From Candidimonas humi (GTDB lineage Bacteria; Pseudomonadota; Gammaproteobacteria; Burkholderiales; Burkholderiaceae_B), in the NCBI RefSeq assembly GCF_019166065.1, contig NZ_JAHTBN010000004.1, positions 124,001 through 188,000 of the forward strand: a stretch of DNA of 64,000 nucleotides, in the 5' to 3' direction. Position 1 is the first letter of the stretch. Every line of letters begins with the position of its first letter. Both the position numbers and the translations under genes were made by a program. Under the pieces are notes generated by a model that was not told the origin of the DNA, searched no databases, and was given only the letters and a program-made list of their open reading frames with translations. Of the stretch, positions 36,684 to 47,023 are shown piece by piece.

Positions 36684-39600
36684 TCAGGCGGCAATTTGTT
36701 GCGGGTTGCTGGCGCGCCACATCTCGACCAGCGCACGGCGGTAGTCCACGGGCATGACCTTGACGAAGGCGCCGCGCGCCTTTTCCCAGTCGCCCAGGAT
36801 GTCGCGCGAGCGGAAGCTGCCGGTGTAGCGGTAGTGGTCTTCGATGAGGCGGCGCAGTATGGTTTCGTCGGTTTCGCGCTCGCCGCCGCGAGTGGCGCTG
36901 TGCCAGGCCTCGACCTTGTTGGCCTCGAGCTGCTGGGCATGGGCGACTACGGGTTCGAGTTCGACCATGGCCATGTTGCAGCGCTGGCGGAACGTGTTCT
37001 GCGGGTCCCAGACGTAGGCCACGCCGCCGGACATGCCCGCGGCGAAGTTGCGCCCGGTCGAGCCCAGCACCACCACGGTGCCGCCGGTCATGTATTCGCA
37101 GCCATGGTCGCCGGTGCCTTCGACGACCGCAGCGGCCCCCGAATTGCGCACCGCGAAGCGTTCGCCGGCCACGCCGTTGAAATAGGCCTCGCCGGCCAGG
37201 GCGCCGTACAGCACGGTGTTGCCGGCGATGATGTGGTCCGGGCCGAAGCCGCGGAAGTCGTTGGGCGAGCGCACGATGATGCGGCCGCCCGACAGCCCCT
37301 TGCCCACGTAGTCGTTGGCCTCGCCCACCAGGTCGAGCGTGATGCCGTGCGCCAGGAAGGCGCCGAAGCTCTGGCCGGCGGTGCCGTTGCACTGGATGTG
37401 GATGGTGTCGTCGGGCAGGCCTTCATGGCCGTGGCGGCGAGCCACCGCCCCCGAGAGCATGGCGCCTATGGTGCGGTTGCGGTTGCGCACCGGCGTGATG
37501 AAGGACACCTTCTCGCTGCGTTCGATGGCGGCCTTGCTGCGTTCGATCAGCTGGTGATCCAGCGCATGCGCCAGGCCGTGGTCTTGCTCTTCGGTCTGGT
37601 GGCGCGGCAGCGCGGTTTCGACCCGGTGGAAGACCTTGGTGAAGTCCAGCCCCTGGGCCTTCCAGTGTTCGATGCCCTTGCGCATGTCCAGCAGGTCGAC
37701 CCGGCCGATCATTTCGTCGAGCGTGCGGATGCCGAGTTGCGCCATGATTTCGCGCAGTTCTTCGGCGACGAAGAAGAAGTAGTTGACCACGTGCTCGGGG
37801 CGGCCCTTGAATTTTTTGCGCAGCACCGGATCTTGCGTGGCCACGCCCACCGGGCAGGTGTTCAGGTGGCACTTGCGCATCATGATGCAGCCTTCCACGA
37901 CCAGCGGCGCGGTGGCGAAGCCGAATTCGTCGGCTCCCAGCAGGGCGCCGATGGCCACGTCGCGGCCGGTCTTCATCTGGCCGTCGGCCTGCACGCGGAT
38001 GCGGCTGCGCAGGTTGTTGAGCACCAGCGTCTGCTGGGTTTCGGCCAGGCCGAGTTCCCAGGGCGTGCCGGCATGCTTGATGGACGAGACCGGCGAAGCG
38101 CCGGTGCCGCCGTCGTGGCCGGCGATCACCACGTGGTCGGCCTTGGCCTTGGCCACGCCGGTGGCCACGGTGCCCACGCCCACCTCGGAGACCAGCTTGA
38201 CCGAGATCGAAGCTGCCGAATTGACGTTCTTCAGGTCGTGGATCAGTTGCGCCAGGTCTTCGATGGAATAGATGTCGTGGTGCGGCGGTGGCGAGATCAG
38301 GCCGACGCCCGGCACGGAATAGCGCAGCTTGGCGATGTAGTCCGACACCTTGTGGCCGGGCAACTGGCCGCCTTCGCCGGGCTTGGCGCCCTGGGCCATC
38401 TTGATCTGGATCTGGTCGGCGCTGGACAGGTATTCGGCCGACACGCCGAAGCGTCCCGAGGCCACCTGCTTGATGCGCGAGCGCAGCGAGTCGCCGGCGG
38501 CGAGATCCACCTCGGCGGCGATGCGTTCCTGGCCCAGCACGGATGCCAGCGTGTCGCCCTGCTTGATCGTGCTCTGGCCGGCGCGCATTTCGGCGCGGTA
38601 GCGCAGTTCGTCCTCGCCGCCTTCGCCGGTATTGGACTTGCCGCCGATGCGGTTCATGGCCACGGCCAGCACCGAGTGCGCCTCGGTGGAAATGGAGCCC
38701 AGCGACATCGCGCCGGTGGCGAAGCGCTTGACGATTTCCTTGGCCGGCTCGACTTCGCTGAGCGGAATCGCGCGCGCCGGGTCGACCTTGAACTCGAACA
38801 GGCCGCGCAGCGTCATGTGGCGGCGCGACTGGTCGTTGATGAGCTGGGCGTATTCCTTGTAGGTGCCGTAGCTGTTGGACTTGGTGGCGTGCTGCAGCTT
38901 GGCGATGGAGTCCGGCGTCCACATGTGTTCTTCGCCGCGGATGCGGAAGGCGTAGTCGCCGCCGGCATCGAGCGCGTTGCTGAGCACCGGGTCGTCGCTG
39001 AACGCCGCCTTGTGCACGCGCAGCGCTTCTTCGGCGACCTCGAAGATGCCTATGCCCTGGATGTTGCTGGGGGTGCCGGTGAAGTATTTGTCGACCAGCG
39101 AGGACTGCAGTCCGACCGCTTCGAAGATCTGCGCGCCGGTATAGGACATATAGGTCGAGATGCCCATCTTGGACATGACCTTGTTCAGCCCCTTGCCGAT
39201 GGCCTTGATGTAGTTCTTGGTGGCCTGGGCCGGGTTTTCCATGACCGCCAGCGATTCCAGGGCCAGGTACGGGTGTATGGCTTCGGCCCCGTAGCCGCCC
39301 AGCAGCGCGAAATGGTGCACTTCGCGCGCCGAGCCGGTTTCGACCACCAGGCCGGCCTTGGTGCGCAGCCCGGCGCGGATCAGGTGCTGGTGTACCGCCG
39401 AGGTGGCCAGCAGCGCGGGGATGGCCACGCGTTCGCTGTCGACCTTGCGGTCGGAAATCACCAGGATGTTGTAGCCGCTGCGCACGGCGTCGGCGGCGCT
39501 GGAACACAGGCCGGCGATCCAGGCTTCGATGCCTTCGCGGCCCCAGGCCGCCGGGTAGGTGATGTCCAGCTCGAAGCTGCGGAACTTGTGCGAGCTGAGC

Positions 39601-41411
39601 TGTTCGATGCTGCGGATCTGCGCCATGGCGGCGAAGTCCAGCACCGGCTGCGTGACTTCGAGGCGCAGCGGCGGATTGACGTTGTTGATGTCGAGCAGGT
39701 TGGGCTTGGGGCCGATGAACGACACCAGCGACATGACCAGTTGCTCGCGTATCGGGTCGATGGGCGGGTTGGTCACCTGCGCGAACAACTGCCGGAAGTA
39801 GTTGTAGAAAGGCTTGGAGCGGTTCGACAGCACGGCCAGGGGGGCATCGTTGCCCATCGAGCCGGTGACTTCCTCGCCGTTGCGCGACATGGGCTCGAGG
39901 ATGAACTTGAAGTCTTCTTGCGTCCAGCCGAAGGCCTGCTGGCGATCCAGCAGCGGCACCGGCGCGGCGGCGGGCTCTTCGCTGCGCGGAGCGGGCAGCG
40001 ATTCGAGCTTCAGGCGCAGGCGCGCGATCCATTGCTGGTAGGGGCGGGCGTTGGCGAGCTGCGACTTGATCTCGGCGTCGTCGATGATGCGGCCTTGCTG
40101 CAGGTCGATCAGGAACATCTTGCCCGGCTGCAGGCGCCACTTCTTGACGATGCGGTGCTCGGGCACGGGCAGGGTGCCGGCTTCCGAGGCCATGATGACC
40201 ATGTCGTCGTCGGTGATCAGGTAGCGCGCCGGGCGCAGGCCGTTGCGGTCGAGCGTGGCGCCGATCTGGCGCCCGTCGGTGAAGGCCACGGCCGCCGGGC
40301 CGTCCCAGGGTTCCATCATGGCCGCATGGTATTCGTAGAACGCGCGGCGCTGTTCGTCCATGTCGGCGTGCTGTTCCCAGGCCTCGGGGATCATCATCAT
40401 CATGGCATGGGCCAGCGAGTAGCCCGACATCACCAGCAGTTCGAGGCAGTTGTCGAACGTGGCGGTGTCCGACTGGCCTTCGTAGACGATGGGGTAGAGC
40501 TTGGGCAGGTCTTCGCCCAGCACGGCAGACTGCATCACGCCTTCGCGCGCGCGCAGCCAGTTGAAGTTACCCTTGACCGTGTTGATTTCGCCGTTGTGGG
40601 CGATCATGCGGTACGGGTGGGCCAGCGGCCATGCCGGGAACGTGTTGGTCGAGAAGCGCTGGTGCACCATGGCCAGGGCGGAAACCGCGCGCGTGTCGGC
40701 CAGGTCGCGGTAGTAGCGGCCCACCTGGTCGGCCAGCAGCAGGCCCTTGTAGACCACGGTGCGCACCGAGATCGACGGCACGAAGTATTCCTGGCCGTGC
40801 GCCAACTGCATGTGCTGGATGGCGTGGCTGGCGGTCTTGCGGATGACGTACAGCTTGCGCTCGAGCGCGTCGGGCACCATGATGTCCGCGCCGCGGCCGA
40901 TGAAGAGCTGGCGGATCACCGGCTCACAGGCGCGCACGGTGGGCGACATGGGCATTTCAGTATCCACGGGCACGTCGCGCCAGCCCAGCACTACTTGGCC
41001 CTCGTCGCGCACGGCGCGCTCGAGTTCGTGCTGACAGGCCAGGCGCGATGCCATTTCCTTGGGCAGGAACACCATGGCCACGCCGTATTCGTCGGGCGGC
41101 GGCAGTTCCACGCCTTGCGCGGCCATTTCTTCGCGGTACAAGGCGTCGGGCAACTGGATCAGGATACCGGCGCCGTCGCCCATGAGCTTGTCGGCCCCCA
41201 CCGCGCCGCGGTGGTCGAGGTTTTCCAGGATCTTCAGGCCCTGCTGGATGATGGAATGGCTTTTGCGCCCCTTGATGTGGGCCACGAAGCCCACGCCACA
41301 GGCGTCGTGTTCGTTGCTGGGGTCGTACAGGCCCTGGGCGCGCGGCAACCCGGCACGGCTGGCGCCGGCGGCGGATTCACGGGGGCTGGATGGAACGGAA
41401 ACGTTGGACAT
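36684..41411 (-). CDS. gltB: Glutamate synthase (NADPH) large subunit
   Basis: 1,575 aa. It makes two glutamates from glutamine and 2-oxoglutarate. The N-terminal glutaminase nucleophile is Cys38 in [14 protein letters not shown], so a 37-residue propeptide should be removed. The central and FMN domains include [19 protein letters not shown] and the [3Fe-4S] motif [14 protein letters not shown]. The C-terminal beta-helix GXGXG domain has [16 protein letters not shown] and [16 protein letters not shown] 2,188-codon frame on the opposite strand is an artefact of GC-rich codon bias. The upstream region holds an unusual AT-rich inverted repeat. Confidence 0.98.
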   Translation of the reverse strand: MSNVSVPSSPRESAAGASRAGLPRAQGLYDPSNEHDACGVGFVAHIKGRKSHSIIQQGLKILENLDHRGAVGADKLMGDGAGILIQLPDALYREEMAAQGVELPPPDEYGVAMVFLPKEMASRLACQHELERAVRDEGQVVLGWRDVPVDTEMPMSPTVRACEPVIRQLFIGRGADIMVPDALERKLYVIRKTASHAIQHMQLAHGQEYFVPSISVRTVVYKGLLLADQVGRYYRDLADTRAVSALAMVHQRFSTNTFPAWPLAHPYRMIAHNGEINTVKGNFNWLRAREGVMQSAVLGEDLPKLYPIVYEGQSDTATFDNCLELLVMSGYSLAHAMMMMIPEAWEQHADMDEQRRAFYEYHAAMMEPWDGPAAVAFTDGRQIGATLDRNGLRPARYLITDDDMVIMASEAGTLPVPEHRIVKKWRLQPGKMFLIDLQQGRIIDDAEIKSQLANARPYQQWIARLRLKLESLPAPRSEEPAAAPVPLLDRQQAFGWTQEDFKFILEPMSRNGEEVTGSMGNDAPLAVLSNRSKPFYNYFRQLFAQVTNPPIDPIREQLVMSLVSFIGPKPNLLDINNVNPPLRLEVTQPVLDFAAMAQIRSIEQLSSHKFRSFELDITYPAAWGREGIEAWIAGLCSSAADAVRSGYNILVISDRKVDSERVAIPALLATSAVHQHLIRAGLRTKAGLVVETGSAREVHHFALLGGYGAEAIHPYLALESLAVMENPAQATKNYIKAIGKGLNKVMSKMGISTYMSYTGAQIFEAVGLQSSLVDKYFTGTPSNIQGIGIFEVAEEALRVHKAAFSDDPVLSNALDAGGDYAFRIRGEEHMWTPDSIAKLQHATKSNSYGTYKEYAQLINDQSRRHMTLRGLFEFKVDPARAIPLSEVEPAKEIVKRFATGAMSLGSISTEAHSVLAVAMNRIGGKSNTGEGGEDELRYRAEMRAGQSTIKQGDTLASVLGQERIAAEVDLAAGDSLRSRIKQVASGRFGVSAEYLSSADQIQIKMAQGAKPGEGGQLPGHKVSDYIAKLRYSVPGVGLISPPPHHDIYSIEDLAQLIHDLKNVNSAASISVKLVSEVGVGTVATGVAKAKADHVVIAGHDGGTGASPVSSIKHAGTPWELGLAETQQTLVLNNLRSRIRVQADGQMKTGRDVAIGALLGADEFGFATAPLVVEGCIMMRKCHLNTCPVGVATQDPVLRKKFKGRPEHVVNYFFFVAEELREIMAQLGIRTLDEMIGRVDLLDMRKGIEHWKAQGLDFTKVFHRVETALPRHQTEEQDHGLAHALDHQLIERSKAAIERSEKVSFITPVRNRNRTIGAMLSGAVARRHGHEGLPDDTIHIQCNGTAGQSFGAFLAHGITLDLVGEANDYVGKGLSGGRIIVRSPNDFRGFGPDHIIAGNTVLYGALAGEAYFNGVAGERFAVRNSGAAAVVEGTGDHGCEYMTGGTVVVLGSTGRNFAAGMSGGVAYVWDPQNTFRQRCNMAMVELEPVVAHAQQLEANKVEAWHSATRGGERETDETILRRLIEDHYRYTGSFRSRDILGDWEKARGAFVKVMPVDYRRALVEMWRASNPQQIAA

Positions 41412-41505
41412 GAGAGTACTCCGCAGGGACCTGCGTACAGAAGGATTGTGCAGTGCAAGATTCGTAAGATACGCCTGGCGACTAGGCTTGGCAAGAAATT
41501 TCTGC

Positions 41506-41566
41506 TTGGTACGTCCCTATATATTAATTTCCATATTCTTATTGTTTTTAAAAGGGGACGTACCAA
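41506..41566. promoter_or_regulatory. 12-bp inverted repeat around an AT-rich core, upstream of gltB
   Basis: ttggtacgtccc (41506-41517) and its exact complement gggacgtaccaa (41555-41566) enclose a 37-bp segment that is strongly AT-rich (atatattaatttccatattc and on), in strong contrast to the surrounding GC. It lies 95 bp upstream of the gltB start, so it could hold the gltB promoter between two regulator half-sites, or fold into a long RNA hairpin. Confidence 0.65.
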
Positions 41567-41664
41567 AACGGAATGGCCTGGGCGCAGGCGTGCCGTGCTG
41601 GGGAAGTTGGACGGCGTTGCACGGGGCGCGGCAGGAAGCTCTGCGGGGGAGTGTGGCGGGTGCT

Positions 41665-42384
41665 TCAGGCTTCTTCGGGGCCGCTTTGCGGCGCCGGGCG
41701 CTTGCGCGGCCGGCCCCTGGGGGCGGGGCGGGCGCGGCGCGAGGCCTGGGTCTCGAGCTGTTGCAGGAATGCGGCATCGCCTAGCGCCCACTGGCCGAAC
41801 AGGGCGCGTTCGATCTGCTGGCGCTGGCCGGCGGGCAGGCCGGAGTGCAGCCGTTCCTTGTAGCGCGCCTGGCGGTCGAAGGGGGTATTGCCGTCTTTCC
41901 AGTAGTCGGGATGGTCGACCATCCAGGCCGCCGCGGCGGCGACCGCGCCGGTATGGCCCGCGGCGGAGGACCAGGGCCAGTTTTCGGGCAGATCTACATA
42001 GGACAACTGCGCCGGCAGCGATTCCAGCCATATCAGGGCCGGCAGCACCCAGCGTCCGGGCTCGACCAGGGCGCTGCGGTAGCGCTCGGCGAACACCCGG
42101 CCCTGGCGCTGCTGGGCGGCATAGCGGCGGCCCAGCGCCTGCACCAGCTTGGGCAGGGCTTGCGGGCCCGGCGGCGTGGCCAGCAGGGTGAGGCGGTCAT
42201 GGACCAGGGACCAGCCGTGCACCTCTACCCGGTGCTCGCGCGCGCTGTCGCCCAGCCAGGTGCAGAGCCGGTCCATCAGGGTCGTGGCGCTCTCGCCTTG
42301 CGGGACGCTGCCCAGCGCCTGGGCAAACCGCGCCTGCACGAGCTGCGGTATTTGCGGGGCATAAAGGCGCGGAAGTCTGGCCAT
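41665..42384 (-). CDS. REP-associated tyrosine transposase (RAYT) homologue lacking the HUH motif
   Basis: 239 aa. The fold is that of Y1/RAYT transposases: MARLPRLYAP at the start, VQALGRRYAA with the helix tyrosine Tyr88, FAERYRSALVEPGRWVL, ENWPWSSAAGHTG, then DHPDYWKDGNTPFDRQARY. The place of the metal-binding HxH is VHDRLTLLATP: both histidines of the usual NHVHLL are replaced (Arg64, Thr66). Without them it should not cut DNA by the known route. The reading frame is otherwise intact, so a domesticated role is possible. It lies between gltB and adhC with no terminal repeats. Confidence 0.8.
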   Translation of the reverse strand: MARLPRLYAPQIPQLVQARFAQALGSVPQGESATTLMDRLCTWLGDSAREHRVEVHGWSLVHDRLTLLATPPGPQALPKLVQALGRRYAAQQRQGRVFAERYRSALVEPGRWVLPALIWLESLPAQLSYVDLPENWPWSSAAGHTGAVAAAAAWMVDHPDYWKDGNTPFDRQARYKERLHSGLPAGQRQQIERALFGQWALGDAAFLQQLETQASRRARPAPRGRPRKRPAPQSGPEEA

Positions 42385-42653
42385 GATGGGTGGGGGCGGG
42401 GCTGCCCGGCTTCGGGCGCCGTCCGGCGCTTCGTTTGGCCAGTCTGTGGGCTGGCCAGGCTAGGACACCGGCGGCTGCGTAGGGTCCGGGCGAGCGCGCC
42501 CCGCGGCGTTCGGGAAAGCTCCAATTCTACTCGCGCCGCCGGGGCCTGTTGCGCGGCCCCGGGCTTTCGCCCTTCTATATACTATGGGGCAGATCGAGCG
42601 GCCGCGGTTCGCCCCGCGGCCGCGGACCACCGAACCCGCAAGCAGGAGTACGT

Positions 42654-43760
42654 ATGAAAACCAGAGCGGCCATAGCATGGAAGTCGGGGGCTCCCCTGAC
42701 GATCGAAGACGTGGAATTGCAGGGCCCGAAAGCGGGCGAAGTGCTGGTGGAAGTCAAGGCCACCGGCATCTGCCATACCGACTACTACACGCTGTCGGGC
42801 GCCGACCCCGAGGGCATCTTCCCGTCCATACTGGGCCACGAGGGCGCCGGCGTGGTGCTGGAAACCGGGCCGGGCGTGACTTCCGTGAAGGCCGGCGACC
42901 ACGTCATTCCCCTGTACACGCCCGAATGCCGCCAGTGCAAGTTCTGCCTGTCGCGCAAGACCAACCTGTGCCAGGCCATCCGCGCCACGCAGGGCAAGGG
43001 CCTGATGCCGGACGGCACCTCGCGCTTCACGGTGGGCGGCAAGCCCGTGCATCACTACATGGGCACCTCGACCTTCTCCAACCATATCGTGGTGCCGGAA
43101 ATCGCGCTGGCCCGCATCCGCGAGGACGCGCCCTTCGACAAGGTCTGCTACATAGGCTGCGGCGTGACCACGGGCGTGGGCGCGGTGGTGTTCACCGCCA
43201 AGGTCGAAGCGGGCGCGAATGTCGTGGTGTTCGGCCTGGGCGGCATCGGGCTCAATGTCATCCAGGGCGCCAAGATGGTGGGCGCCGGCAAGATCATAGG
43301 CGTGGATCTCAACCCTGCGCGCGAGGCGCTGGCGCGCCAGTTCGGCATGACCGACTTCGTCAATCCCAATGATGTCGAGAATGTGGTCGACCACATCATC
43401 GCCCTGACCGACGGCGGCGCCGATTATTCCTTCGAGTGCATAGGCAATACCAAGGTCATGCGCCAGGCGCTGGAATGCTGCCACAAGGGCTGGGGGCAAT
43501 CCATCATCATCGGCGTGGCCGAGGCGGGCGCCGAGATCTCCACCCGGCCGTTTCAGTTGGTCACCGGGCGCCAATGGAAGGGCAGCGCCTTCGGCGGCGC
43601 GCGCGGCCGCACCGACGTGCCGACGATTGTCGACTGGTACATGGACGGCCGGCTCAACATCGACGACCTCATCACCCATACACTGCCGCTGGAGCGCATC
43701 AACGAGGGCTTCGACCTGATGCACCGGGGCGAATCGATACGTTCCGTGGTGCTCTACTGA
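42654..43760 (+). CDS. adhC: S-(hydroxymethyl)glutathione dehydrogenase / class III alcohol dehydrogenase
   Basis: 368 aa. It oxidises S-hydroxymethylglutathione (from formaldehyde) to S-formylglutathione with NAD, and can also reduce S-nitrosoglutathione. Catalytic zinc ligands are Cys40 ([13 protein letters not shown]) and His62-Glu63 (LGHEGAGVV); structural zinc cysteines are 92, 95, 98 and 106 ([10 protein letters not shown]). The NAD loop is [16 protein letters not shown]. An AGCAGGAG ribosome site precedes ATG 42654. The stop overlaps the fghA start (TGATG). Confidence 0.96.
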   Translation: MKTRAAIAWKSGAPLTIEDVELQGPKAGEVLVEVKATGICHTDYYTLSGADPEGIFPSILGHEGAGVVLETGPGVTSVKAGDHVIPLYTPECRQCKFCLSRKTNLCQAIRATQGKGLMPDGTSRFTVGGKPVHHYMGTSTFSNHIVVPEIALARIREDAPFDKVCYIGCGVTTGVGAVVFTAKVEAGANVVVFGLGGIGLNVIQGAKMVGAGKIIGVDLNPAREALARQFGMTDFVNPNDVENVVDHIIALTDGGADYSFECIGNTKVMRQALECCHKGWGQSIIIGVAEAGAEISTRPFQLVTGRQWKGSAFGGARGRTDVPTIVDWYMDGRLNIDDLITHTLPLERINEGFDLMHRGESIRSVVLY

Positions 43761-44635
43761 TGCCGCAGGATTCCGCCGATCCCCTCGGCCCGCTCGAGCT
43801 GCTCGGCGAGCACGGCTGCTTCGCCGGGCGGCAGCGCTTCTATCGCCATGCCTCGGCGGCGATCGGGCTGCCCATGCGCTTTTCCGTGTTCATCCCGGCC
43901 CAGGCGGAAGCGTGCCGCGTGCCGGTGCTGTTCTGCCTGGCCGGCCTGACCTGCACCGAAGAAACCTTCATGGTCAAGGCCAACGCCCAGCGCTATGCGG
44001 CCGAGCACGGCCTGATGCTGGTCGCGCCCGACACCAGTCCGCGCGGCACCGGCATCGAGGGCGAAGACGACAGCTGGGACTTCGGCACCGGCGCGGGCTT
44101 CTACCTGGACGCCGTGCGCGAACCGTGGAGCCGCGCCTATCGCATGGAGACCTATATCTGCGACGAGCTGCTGCGCATCGCCACCACCACCTTGCCGGGC
44201 GACGCGAGCCGGGTCGGCATCTGCGGGCATTCCATGGGCGGCCATGGCGCCCTGGTGCTGGCGCAGCGCCATCCGGGACTGTTCCGTTCGGTGTCGGCGT
44301 TCGCGCCCATTGCCGCGCCCAGCCTGTGCCCATGGGGTCGCAAGGCCTTCGGCGCCTACCTCGGGCCGGACGCGCAGGACTGGGCCGATCATGACGCCTC
44401 GCGCCTGATGGAGCGCTCGCAGCGCCCCTTCCCGGATGGCATCCTGGTCGACCAGGGCCTGGACGACGGCTTCCTGGCCGAGCAACTGTATCCCGAAGCC
44501 TTCGAGGCCGCCTGCGCGCGGGCCGGGCAGCCGCTGACCCTGCGGCGCCACCCCGGCTACGACCACGGCTACTACTTCATCACCACTTTCATCCGCGACC
44601 ACATCGTCTTCCACGCCGAGCGGCTGCGGGCTTGA
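43760..44635 (+). CDS. fghA: S-formylglutathione hydrolase
   Basis: 291 aa. It hydrolyses S-formylglutathione to formate and glutathione, completing glutathione-dependent formaldehyde detoxification with AdhC. It is an esterase-D type alpha/beta hydrolase: LFCLAGLTCTEETFM, SPRGTGIEGEDDSWDFGTGA (in parts), nucleophile Ser158 in CGHSMGGHGALV, Asp in LVDQGLDDGF and His in HPGYDHGYYFI. Translation is coupled to adhC by the one-base TGATG overlap. Confidence 0.96.
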   Translation: MPQDSADPLGPLELLGEHGCFAGRQRFYRHASAAIGLPMRFSVFIPAQAEACRVPVLFCLAGLTCTEETFMVKANAQRYAAEHGLMLVAPDTSPRGTGIEGEDDSWDFGTGAGFYLDAVREPWSRAYRMETYICDELLRIATTTLPGDASRVGICGHSMGGHGALVLAQRHPGLFRSVSAFAPIAAPSLCPWGRKAFGAYLGPDAQDWADHDASRLMERSQRPFPDGILVDQGLDDGFLAEQLYPEAFEAACARAGQPLTLRRHPGYDHGYYFITTFIRDHIVFHAERLRA

Positions 44636-44820
44636 TGGGTCGCTGCGCCGGCCAGGGCAGGTCTGGCGCAAGTGTCTACCACGTGCTCGCAGCCCCTGCC
44701 GCATGCGGTGCTTCGAAGACTGTGATTATCCGGACCGCAAATGCGCCGGCAGCTCGGCGGCCGCGCCCCCTGCGGCGGGAGCCGCCGTCGGGGTGGCCGC
44801 CTGCGTTGCGGGCCGGCCGC

Positions 44821-45816
44821 TTATTTCAGGCGTTCGAGCACGGCCGGATTGGCGATGTTGGCTGGATCCGCTTGCCGGCCGGTAAGCACGGCCGCGATAT
44901 TATCCGCCGCGCCCAGGCCCATGCGCAGGATCGCCGCCGTCGTCATGGCCGCGACATGCGGTGTGATCAATAGATTCGGCGCCTGCAACAGGGGCGAATC
45001 GGCCTGCGGCGGCTCGTGCGCGAGCGTGTCCACCGCGGCGCCGGCCAGATGGCCGCTGTGCAGGGCCTCGGCCAATGCGGCCTCGTCGACCAGCGCGCCG
45101 CGGCTGGTATTGATGAGCAAAGAGCCCTGTCGCATCAACGACAAGGCCCGCTTGTCCATCATCCCCCGCGTCTGATCGCTCAGCGGGACGTGCAGGCTGA
45201 CGATATCCGATTGGCCCAGCAATTCATCGAGGCTGCCCACTGTCCGTGCCAAGTCGGGGTCGACCGTTGCGGCGTGCCGCACCAGCGCCACCACCGACAT
45301 GCCGAGGCAGCGGGCCGTGGCGGCCACGCGGCGCCCGATCCGTCCGAACCCTACCAGGCCGAGCGTGCGTCCCGCGATTTCCCTGCCCTTGTAGATGTCG
45401 CGATCCCAGTGCCCCTCGTGCGTGCGCCGGTCCAGCGCGGGCAGATCGCGGCCCAGTGCCAGGATCATGGCGATGGTGTGTTCCGCGACCGCGGGCGCAT
45501 TCGCGTCGCCCGCGACCATGACCAGCACGCCCTGCCGAGTCGCGGCTTCCAGGTCGACGGAATCCACCCCCGCGCCATGCTTGGCGATGACACGCAAGCC
45601 CGGCGCATGGGATAGAACCGTAGCGTTTATCGGCGGATTGCCGCGCATCAGGATCGCCTGCGGCGCCTGGCGGGCAAGCGCATCCAGCAGCCGCGCCTCG
45701 GTGATTTCCCCATCCATCATCGTCAGTTGCGCGCCGATATCTTCCAGCTTTTGTATGGCCGGGCGCGCCAACTGCGAGTGGGTGACCAGCACGTGATAGG
45801 GCTTGTCGATCGCCAT
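44821..45816 (-). CDS. D-isomer-specific 2-hydroxyacid dehydrogenase
   Basis: 331 aa. The NAD-binding loop is LGLVGFGRIGRRVA (residues 152-165). The catalytic set is Arg in INTSRGALVDE, Glu in LAHEPPQ and His in LITPHVAAM. The substrate-domain GAGVDSVDLEAA is present. Family members include phosphoglycerate, hydroxypyruvate and glyoxylate reductases; the specific substrate cannot be read. The start at 45816 follows AAGGAGAT. It is divergent from a Bug binding protein and probably belongs to the same uptake and catabolism locus. Confidence 0.85.
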   Translation of the reverse strand: MAIDKPYHVLVTHSQLARPAIQKLEDIGAQLTMMDGEITEARLLDALARQAPQAILMRGNPPINATVLSHAPGLRVIAKHGAGVDSVDLEAATRQGVLVMVAGDANAPAVAEHTIAMILALGRDLPALDRRTHEGHWDRDIYKGREIAGRTLGLVGFGRIGRRVAATARCLGMSVVALVRHAATVDPDLARTVGSLDELLGQSDIVSLHVPLSDQTRGMMDKRALSLMRQGSLLINTSRGALVDEAALAEALHSGHLAGAAVDTLAHEPPQADSPLLQAPNLLITPHVAAMTTAAILRMGLGAADNIAAVLTGRQADPANIANPAVLERLK

Positions 45817-45847
45817 CTCCTTGTTCGTCTTCAATCGGGTTGCGGAG

Positions 45848-45864
45848 GGGTTCGCCACGAACCC
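45848..45864. promoter_or_regulatory. Palindrome in the divergent dehydrogenase / Bug promoter region
   Basis: gggttcg-cca-cgaaccc, 7-bp arms with a 3-bp centre, in the 164-bp gap between divergent starts at 45816 and 45981. Downstream, tataatccttggacatataa at about 45930-45950 is AT-rich and may contain the -10 of the plus-strand gene. The palindrome could be an operator or an RNA hairpin. Confidence 0.45.
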
Positions 45865-45980
45865 TTCATGTGATGCGCAGTGTAAGCCGCCCCGAGTTTC
45901 GCATGCAATTCCAACTTTCTCGTGTCTATAATCCTTGGACATATAAAGTTGCGATTCGCTTCCCTGTGCCAGGAGACCAC

Positions 45981-46979
45981 ATGAACATCCGCGCGATCGG
46001 CAAGAACTCCCTGGGAAAGGCGCTGCTTCTGGGCGCCGCTGCCTTCGGCCTGTTCAACACGCCTGCGGCCGGCGCCGCCAATGCCTACCCCGCCGAACCC
46101 ATAAAACTCATCGTTCCCTTTTCGCCCGGCGGCGGGGTCGACAACCTCACGCGCATCATCGCGCCGAAACTTTCCGCGATCCTGAAAGAGACCGTGCTCG
46201 TCGACAACAAGCCGGGCGCCAGCGCGAACATCGCCGCCGCGTACGTGGCCCATGCCAAGCCCGACGGCTACACCTTGCTGATGGCCTCTTCCATCCTGGC
46301 GGTCCAGTATTCCCTGGGCAAGCATCTTTCGTACGACGCCCTGAAAGACCTGACCGCGGTCGGCCGCGTGGGCTACGGGCCATATGTGCTCGTCACCCCG
46401 GCGTCCCTGCCCGTCAAGAACTTCGCGGAATTCAAGGCCTACGCCCAGGCCCATTCCAAATCCCTCTTCTACGGCTCGCCCGGCGTGGGCTCTGGGCACC
46501 ACCTGAACGGCCTGATGCTGGCCGATGCCCTGCATGTGGACGCCTCGCACGTCGCCTACAAAGGCGGCGCGCTGGCCCTGACCGACCTGCTGGCCGGCAG
46601 GCTCACATACATGTTCGCCATCAAGAACGAAGTGTCGCAGTTCATACAGCAAGGGAAACTCACGCCCCTGGCCCTCACCGGGGCCGCGCGCGCAGCCGAC
46701 CTGCCCAATGTGCCCACCCTGAAAGAACTGGGCCTGCCCGACGAAGGCTTCACCACCTGGTGGGGCCTCATGGCGCCTACGGGCACGCCGGCCAACGTCA
46801 TCCAGAAACTCGACGCGGCGCTAGAAAAAGTCATGGCCGATCCCGCCACGCAGAAGTCCCTGCAGAACCTCAGCGTGACCCCGGGCTTCATGGACGCCCA
46901 GGCCTTCACGACATTTTTCCGCTCGGACGTAACCCGCTACGCCAAGCTCATCAAGAGCAAGAAGATCGAGGCGCAATAA
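45981..46979 (+). CDS. Bug-type (TctC) tripartite tricarboxylate transporter binding protein
   Basis: 332 aa. A signal peptide ends near PAAGAANAYP, then the family motif YPAEPIKLIVPFSPGGGVDN. The ligand-loop DNKPGASANIAAAYVAHAKPDGYTLLM is typical in two pieces, as are GSPGVGSGHHLNG and ADLPNVPTLKELG. Bordetella-type genomes encode dozens of such periplasmic carboxylate binders, most without a linked membrane component, as here. Ligand unknown. An AGGAG ribosome site is 5 bp before the ATG. Confidence 0.92.
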   Translation: MNIRAIGKNSLGKALLLGAAAFGLFNTPAAGAANAYPAEPIKLIVPFSPGGGVDNLTRIIAPKLSAILKETVLVDNKPGASANIAAAYVAHAKPDGYTLLMASSILAVQYSLGKHLSYDALKDLTAVGRVGYGPYVLVTPASLPVKNFAEFKAYAQAHSKSLFYGSPGVGSGHHLNGLMLADALHVDASHVAYKGGALALTDLLAGRLTYMFAIKNEVSQFIQQGKLTPLALTGAARAADLPNVPTLKELGLPDEGFTTWWGLMAPTGTPANVIQKLDAALEKVMADPATQKSLQNLSVTPGFMDAQAFTTFFRSDVTRYAKLIKSKKIEAQ

Positions 46980-47023
46980 CAGCAAGGGCGGGGTTATCCG
47001 CCCTTTGGAATGCCGGTGTGCGT

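Noticed and set aside
35625-42191. 2,188-codon open frame on the plus strand across gltD-gltB
   Set aside because: It is antisense to two certain genes, is rich in His/Gln/Val/Gly as expected from the mirror of GC3-biased codons, and has no recognisable domain.
44703-44885. 60-codon plus-strand frame after fghA
   Set aside because: Cys/Ala/Gly-rich, overlaps the end of the convergent dehydrogenase gene, no ribosome site and no family resemblance.
46980-47023. Possible terminator after the first Bug gene (aagggcggggttatccgccctttgg)
   Set aside because: aagggcgg / ccgcccttt can pair, but there is no U-tract and the gap is 44 bp; too weak to list as a feature.
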